Shown here: piece after piece, positions 62,901 through 64,000 of the stretch
How positions within the stretch are numbered: position 1 is the stretch's first letter
Layout of the letters: every line of letters starts with the position of its first letter
Made by a program: the position numbers and the translations under genes
Assembly (NCBI GenBank): GCA_021399435.1
Contig: JAJTUP010000052.1
Coordinates: 124,001 to 188,000 of the forward strand
Direction of reading: 5' to 3'
Length of the DNA stretch: 64,000 nt
From: Diaporthe sp. PMI_573
Taxonomy: Eukaryota > Ascomycota > Sordariomycetes > Diaporthales > Diaporthaceae
The notes under the pieces: model-generated
What the model saw: only the letters and a program-made list of their open reading frames with translations
Databases searched by the model: none
Told to the model about the DNA's origin: nothing

Positions 62901-64000
62901 ACGGTCTGCCGGCCAGAAACATATACTATACTGCTTATTATAGCAGTTAATAAAGGATGGCTTATATATAGCTACGACGTTAAAAACGCCTTCCTACACT
63001 CAGAAATAGACTACGAGATATATATGAAATTACCCTCGTATCTATATAGGGACCCAAAATATAAAAACAAGGTAGCCAAGCTTAAAAAGGCTATATACGG
63101 TCTCAAGCAAGCACCTCTCCTATGGTATAAATACCTCTCTGGTGTCCTAAAAAATGCTGGGTTTATAGTATGCCCCTACGATGAGGGAGTGTTTATACAC
63201 CCAGAATTTCAAATAACGTTTATATGCCACGTGGACGACATAATAGTCCTAGGGCCAGATAAGTCTAAAATCGACTTTATAATAAATAAGCTGAGCAAAC
63301 AAATAAACCTTGACTTTCAAGGCGAGTTAACTAGTTTTCTTGGAAACGATATTCAAATCGACCGAGAAACTAAAACAATAACTATAAGTCAGCACAGATA
63401 TATAGATAAGATACTTAATAAGTTTAATATACCTGAAAAGGTACAAAAGCATGAGATTGTCCCTCAGCTTACACCATATACCCCTAATAGAAAACTTGAA
63501 AAGAACAAAGGGGAAGCAGATAAAGGTACTATAGAGCGGTACCAACAACAAATAGGCAGCCTATTATATACTAGCCTCAAGACCAGAATAGATCTCACTT
63601 ATACAATAAACGAATTAGCTCGTTATATGGCTAATCCAAGCCAACAGCATACCGACGAGTTAAATAAGGTCTGGGGATACCTATATAAGTTCCCCTATAT
63701 ATCCAAACAATACGACTGTTCTGGAGATAATATCCAAATAATAGGATACACAGACTCTAACTGGGGTAACGATATAAACAATGGAAGAAGCACCTCAGGA
63801 TATATATTCAGCCTACACAATAAAGACAATAACAATAATAAGATAAATCCAGTTAGCTGGAATTCACAACTGCAAAAAACAACAGCCCTTTCCTCTTGCG
63901 AGGCAGAATATATGGGTCTGAAAGAAGCAGTTAAAGAAGCTGAATACCTTTATAACTTAACAGAGTACTTTAATAACACTCTGAAGATAGGCTATAGTCT
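59928..64000 (+). CDS. copia-2 Gag-Pol polyprotein, open at the window edge
   Basis: ATG 59928, then at least 1357 codons without a stop. Gag: N-terminal copia capsid region (YVYWSIKLLAWMERDNA, then LDDEYSGFIQNI). Zinc knuckle CPYCKLRGHTRESC at C209 (CX2CX4HX4C). Protease-like LAVDTAANIIS at D363. Integrase zinc region from W510 (WHCRLGHIN ... CDACLQSK) and DDE triad D578 (HSDIGGP), D640 (FTDNGGEY), E676 (NGLIERL), the last two 35 residues apart, as expected. RT: ARWVIQGYNQRLGIDYLETF and VDD at D1103. RNase H: YTDSNWG at D1276 and SSCEAEYMGL at E1325. Gag and Pol are fused with no stop or frameshift, unlike copia-1. All catalytic residues are in place, so it could be active. Confidence 0.95.
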   Translation, partial: MATPDKFGVPILSGADNYVYWSIKLLAWMERDNATSGNTETPFIGLTVPQNKRAISNIKLMCGPGPIMFIKDLNSAQEAWEALKSHYNPSGFTSQFLVCRDFFNTRLEDFESMEAYITKTKILLEELKRNKIELPKQVTISWVLNSLDDEYSGFIQNITQSLRQDPEAYTLESLFTSLLDESRGKINKSSEKALYIKGKKRAGENSTACPYCKLRGHTRESCYFLFPEKAPQSWRIKKREKEKKNNNNIRNLSREKREKLQEKLLAALASIESPKDSNMSLEEEEAVNTAIIEEPNILDNPEIIDFSNLSFEAMEPMETEVNNNNYNKYTPYIYTITADKPTGYPEYLNSTQKNTQTVELAVDTAANIISFSDIRLFNNLRSVNKQVKWGNASSIRVNKIGDSIIKCLDTSTTVKLDNIYYIPTLGINILGYKTISHYIRLELEGNTIKLYSRTTNKLITRGYQKNGLYFIKVSIEKEATRPKYQPRNILYTQKATIHKHNKQRDEAYKWHCRLGHINTQALEIFFRTNNIYTTMNKSTKDYIAKCDACLQSKYITKVNKESLTINKVYNILERVHSDIGGPLKPTYDKYKYYILFLDKYTRYLEVTLLRNKDEALEAFEDYKSKAENKYNKRIKEFFTDNGGEYINKRFKILAAKYGIEHHTTPPYTKEPNGLIERLNLTIINKVRSLLYTAKLPVYLWGEAIKYAVYLYNITPHRGLDYKSPYEVINKKKPYTNNIKIWGSLVYFQDNKEKTKLEPRNKKGILLNTIPESQIYRVWDIDNKKPLLVRDIRIIEGEYIQPSDDNLKLSQENDLYIQPQIDPIPEQVPEEQNQVQNHRQESPPILDEIVVQGNPEDYIYSVQDTLLNIIASILGNKNNSPTIKYCLTAANNGEPTSIRDILNSPNRDNWIRAMLDEDNSFYEQGSYIIVDLPPNCTALGGKWVFKEKFINNPDIIKPSWIVNNENNIRYKARWVIQGYNQRLGIDYLETFSTVCRPETYTILLIIAVNKGWLIYSYDVKNAFLHSEIDYEIYMKLPSYLYRDPKYKNKVAKLKKAIYGLKQAPLLWYKYLSGVLKNAGFIVCPYDEGVFIHPEFQITFICHVDDIIVLGPDKSKIDFIINKLSKQINLDFQGELTSFLGNDIQIDRETKTITISQHRYIDKILNKFNIPEKVQKHEIVPQLTPYTPNRKLEKNKGEADKGTIERYQQQIGSLLYTSLKTRIDLTYTINELARYMANPSQQHTDELNKVWGYLYKFPYISKQYDCSGDNIQIIGYTDSNWGNDINNGRSTSGYIFSLHNKDNNNNKINPVSWNSQLQKTTALSSCEAEYMGLKEAVKEAEYLYNLTEYFNNTLKIGYS

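Larger units (their letters stand above)
59279..64000 (+). mobile_element. Ty1/copia retrotransposon copia-2, apparently intact, 3' end beyond window
   Basis: 5' LTR, tRNA-like primer site, 490-bp leader and an uninterrupted gag-pol frame to the window edge. It is markedly AT-rich (many ATA, TTA, AAT codons) against GC-richer flanks and unrelated to copia-1. No nonsense codons, unlike most other elements here, so it is young or protected from RIP. Confidence 0.93.

Noticed and set aside
1..64000. CRISPR array or prokaryotic operon
   Set aside because: No regularly spaced direct repeats with unique spacers; gene structure is fungal with spliceosomal introns.

Overview
The window is nuclear DNA of a filamentous ascomycete (Pezizomycotina). 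Short GT-AG introns (about 37-90 bp), two Zn2Cys6/fungal-transcription-factor genes, a PTH11/rhodopsin-type membrane protein and fungal transposon families (Crypton, hAT, pogo, Ty1/copia, Ty3/gypsy, Tad-like LINE) all point there. The species cannot be named from sequence alone. Most of the window is accessory DNA: nested, mutated transposable elements with a few intact genes and many gene fragments cut at element borders. Several stop codons are explained by single C-to-T or G-to-A changes (TGG to TAG, probably CAA to TAA), which fits repeat-induced point mutation (RIP) but does not prove it.

Layout. 1-3.2 kb: a GC-rich Crypton-like tyrosine recombinase element whose two ends carry similar, inverted, palindrome-like sites. 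3.5-4.9 kb: a hypothetical gene with an internal repeat and a velvet-like end. 5.0-8.0 kb: a dead hAT element with a 20-bp terminal inverted repeat. 8.8-9.5 kb: a cyclin fragment abutting an alpha/beta hydrolase fragment. 11.8-13.3 kb: an intact five-exon PTH11-like gene. 14.1-16.4 kb: a hAT-related element and a pogo fragment. 16.8-19.2 kb: an intact family X DNA polymerase (Pol lambda/POL4 type). 19.3-22.3 kb: two hAT remnants head to head, one internally deleted. 23.7-24.9 kb: a tandem-chromodomain protein. 25-29.5 kb: pogo fragment, solo LTRs, a minisatellite and a gypsy LTR plus gag. 29.8-32.6 kb: a convergent pair, a medium-chain oxidoreductase and a Zn2Cys6 regulator, both apparently intact. 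32.7-37.8 kb: a degenerate Ty1/copia element in which gag and pol share one frame separated by a UGA-C stop. 37.8-40 kb: hAT and pogo debris. 40.3-42.3 kb: 5'-truncated transcription factor and UbiX/PAD1-type genes, convergent. 42.9-44 kb: a tiny LINE tail with target-site duplication next to an internally deleted LINE that fuses ORF1 to reverse transcriptase. 45-55 kb: sparse hypothetical ORFs and fragments (ADGF-type deaminase tail, ankyrin tail). 55.3-57.7 kb: a hypothetical gene and a TPR gene, each cut by a hAT remnant. 58.3-59.3 kb: a fungal gene broken by a second copia element, whose gag-pol frame is open without a stop from 59,928 to the window end.

Functional reading. The intact genes (PTH11-like receptor, Pol X, chromodomain protein, oxidoreductase with its neighbouring regulator, the hypothetical ORFs) are unrelated in pathway. 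The only plausible functional pairs are the oxidoreductase with the adjacent regulator and, before truncation, the regulator/UbiX pair at 40-42 kb. The strongest biological signals are the recombinase with its candidate sites, the leaky-stop copia, the apparently intact AT-rich copia, and the internally deleted or chimeric elements.
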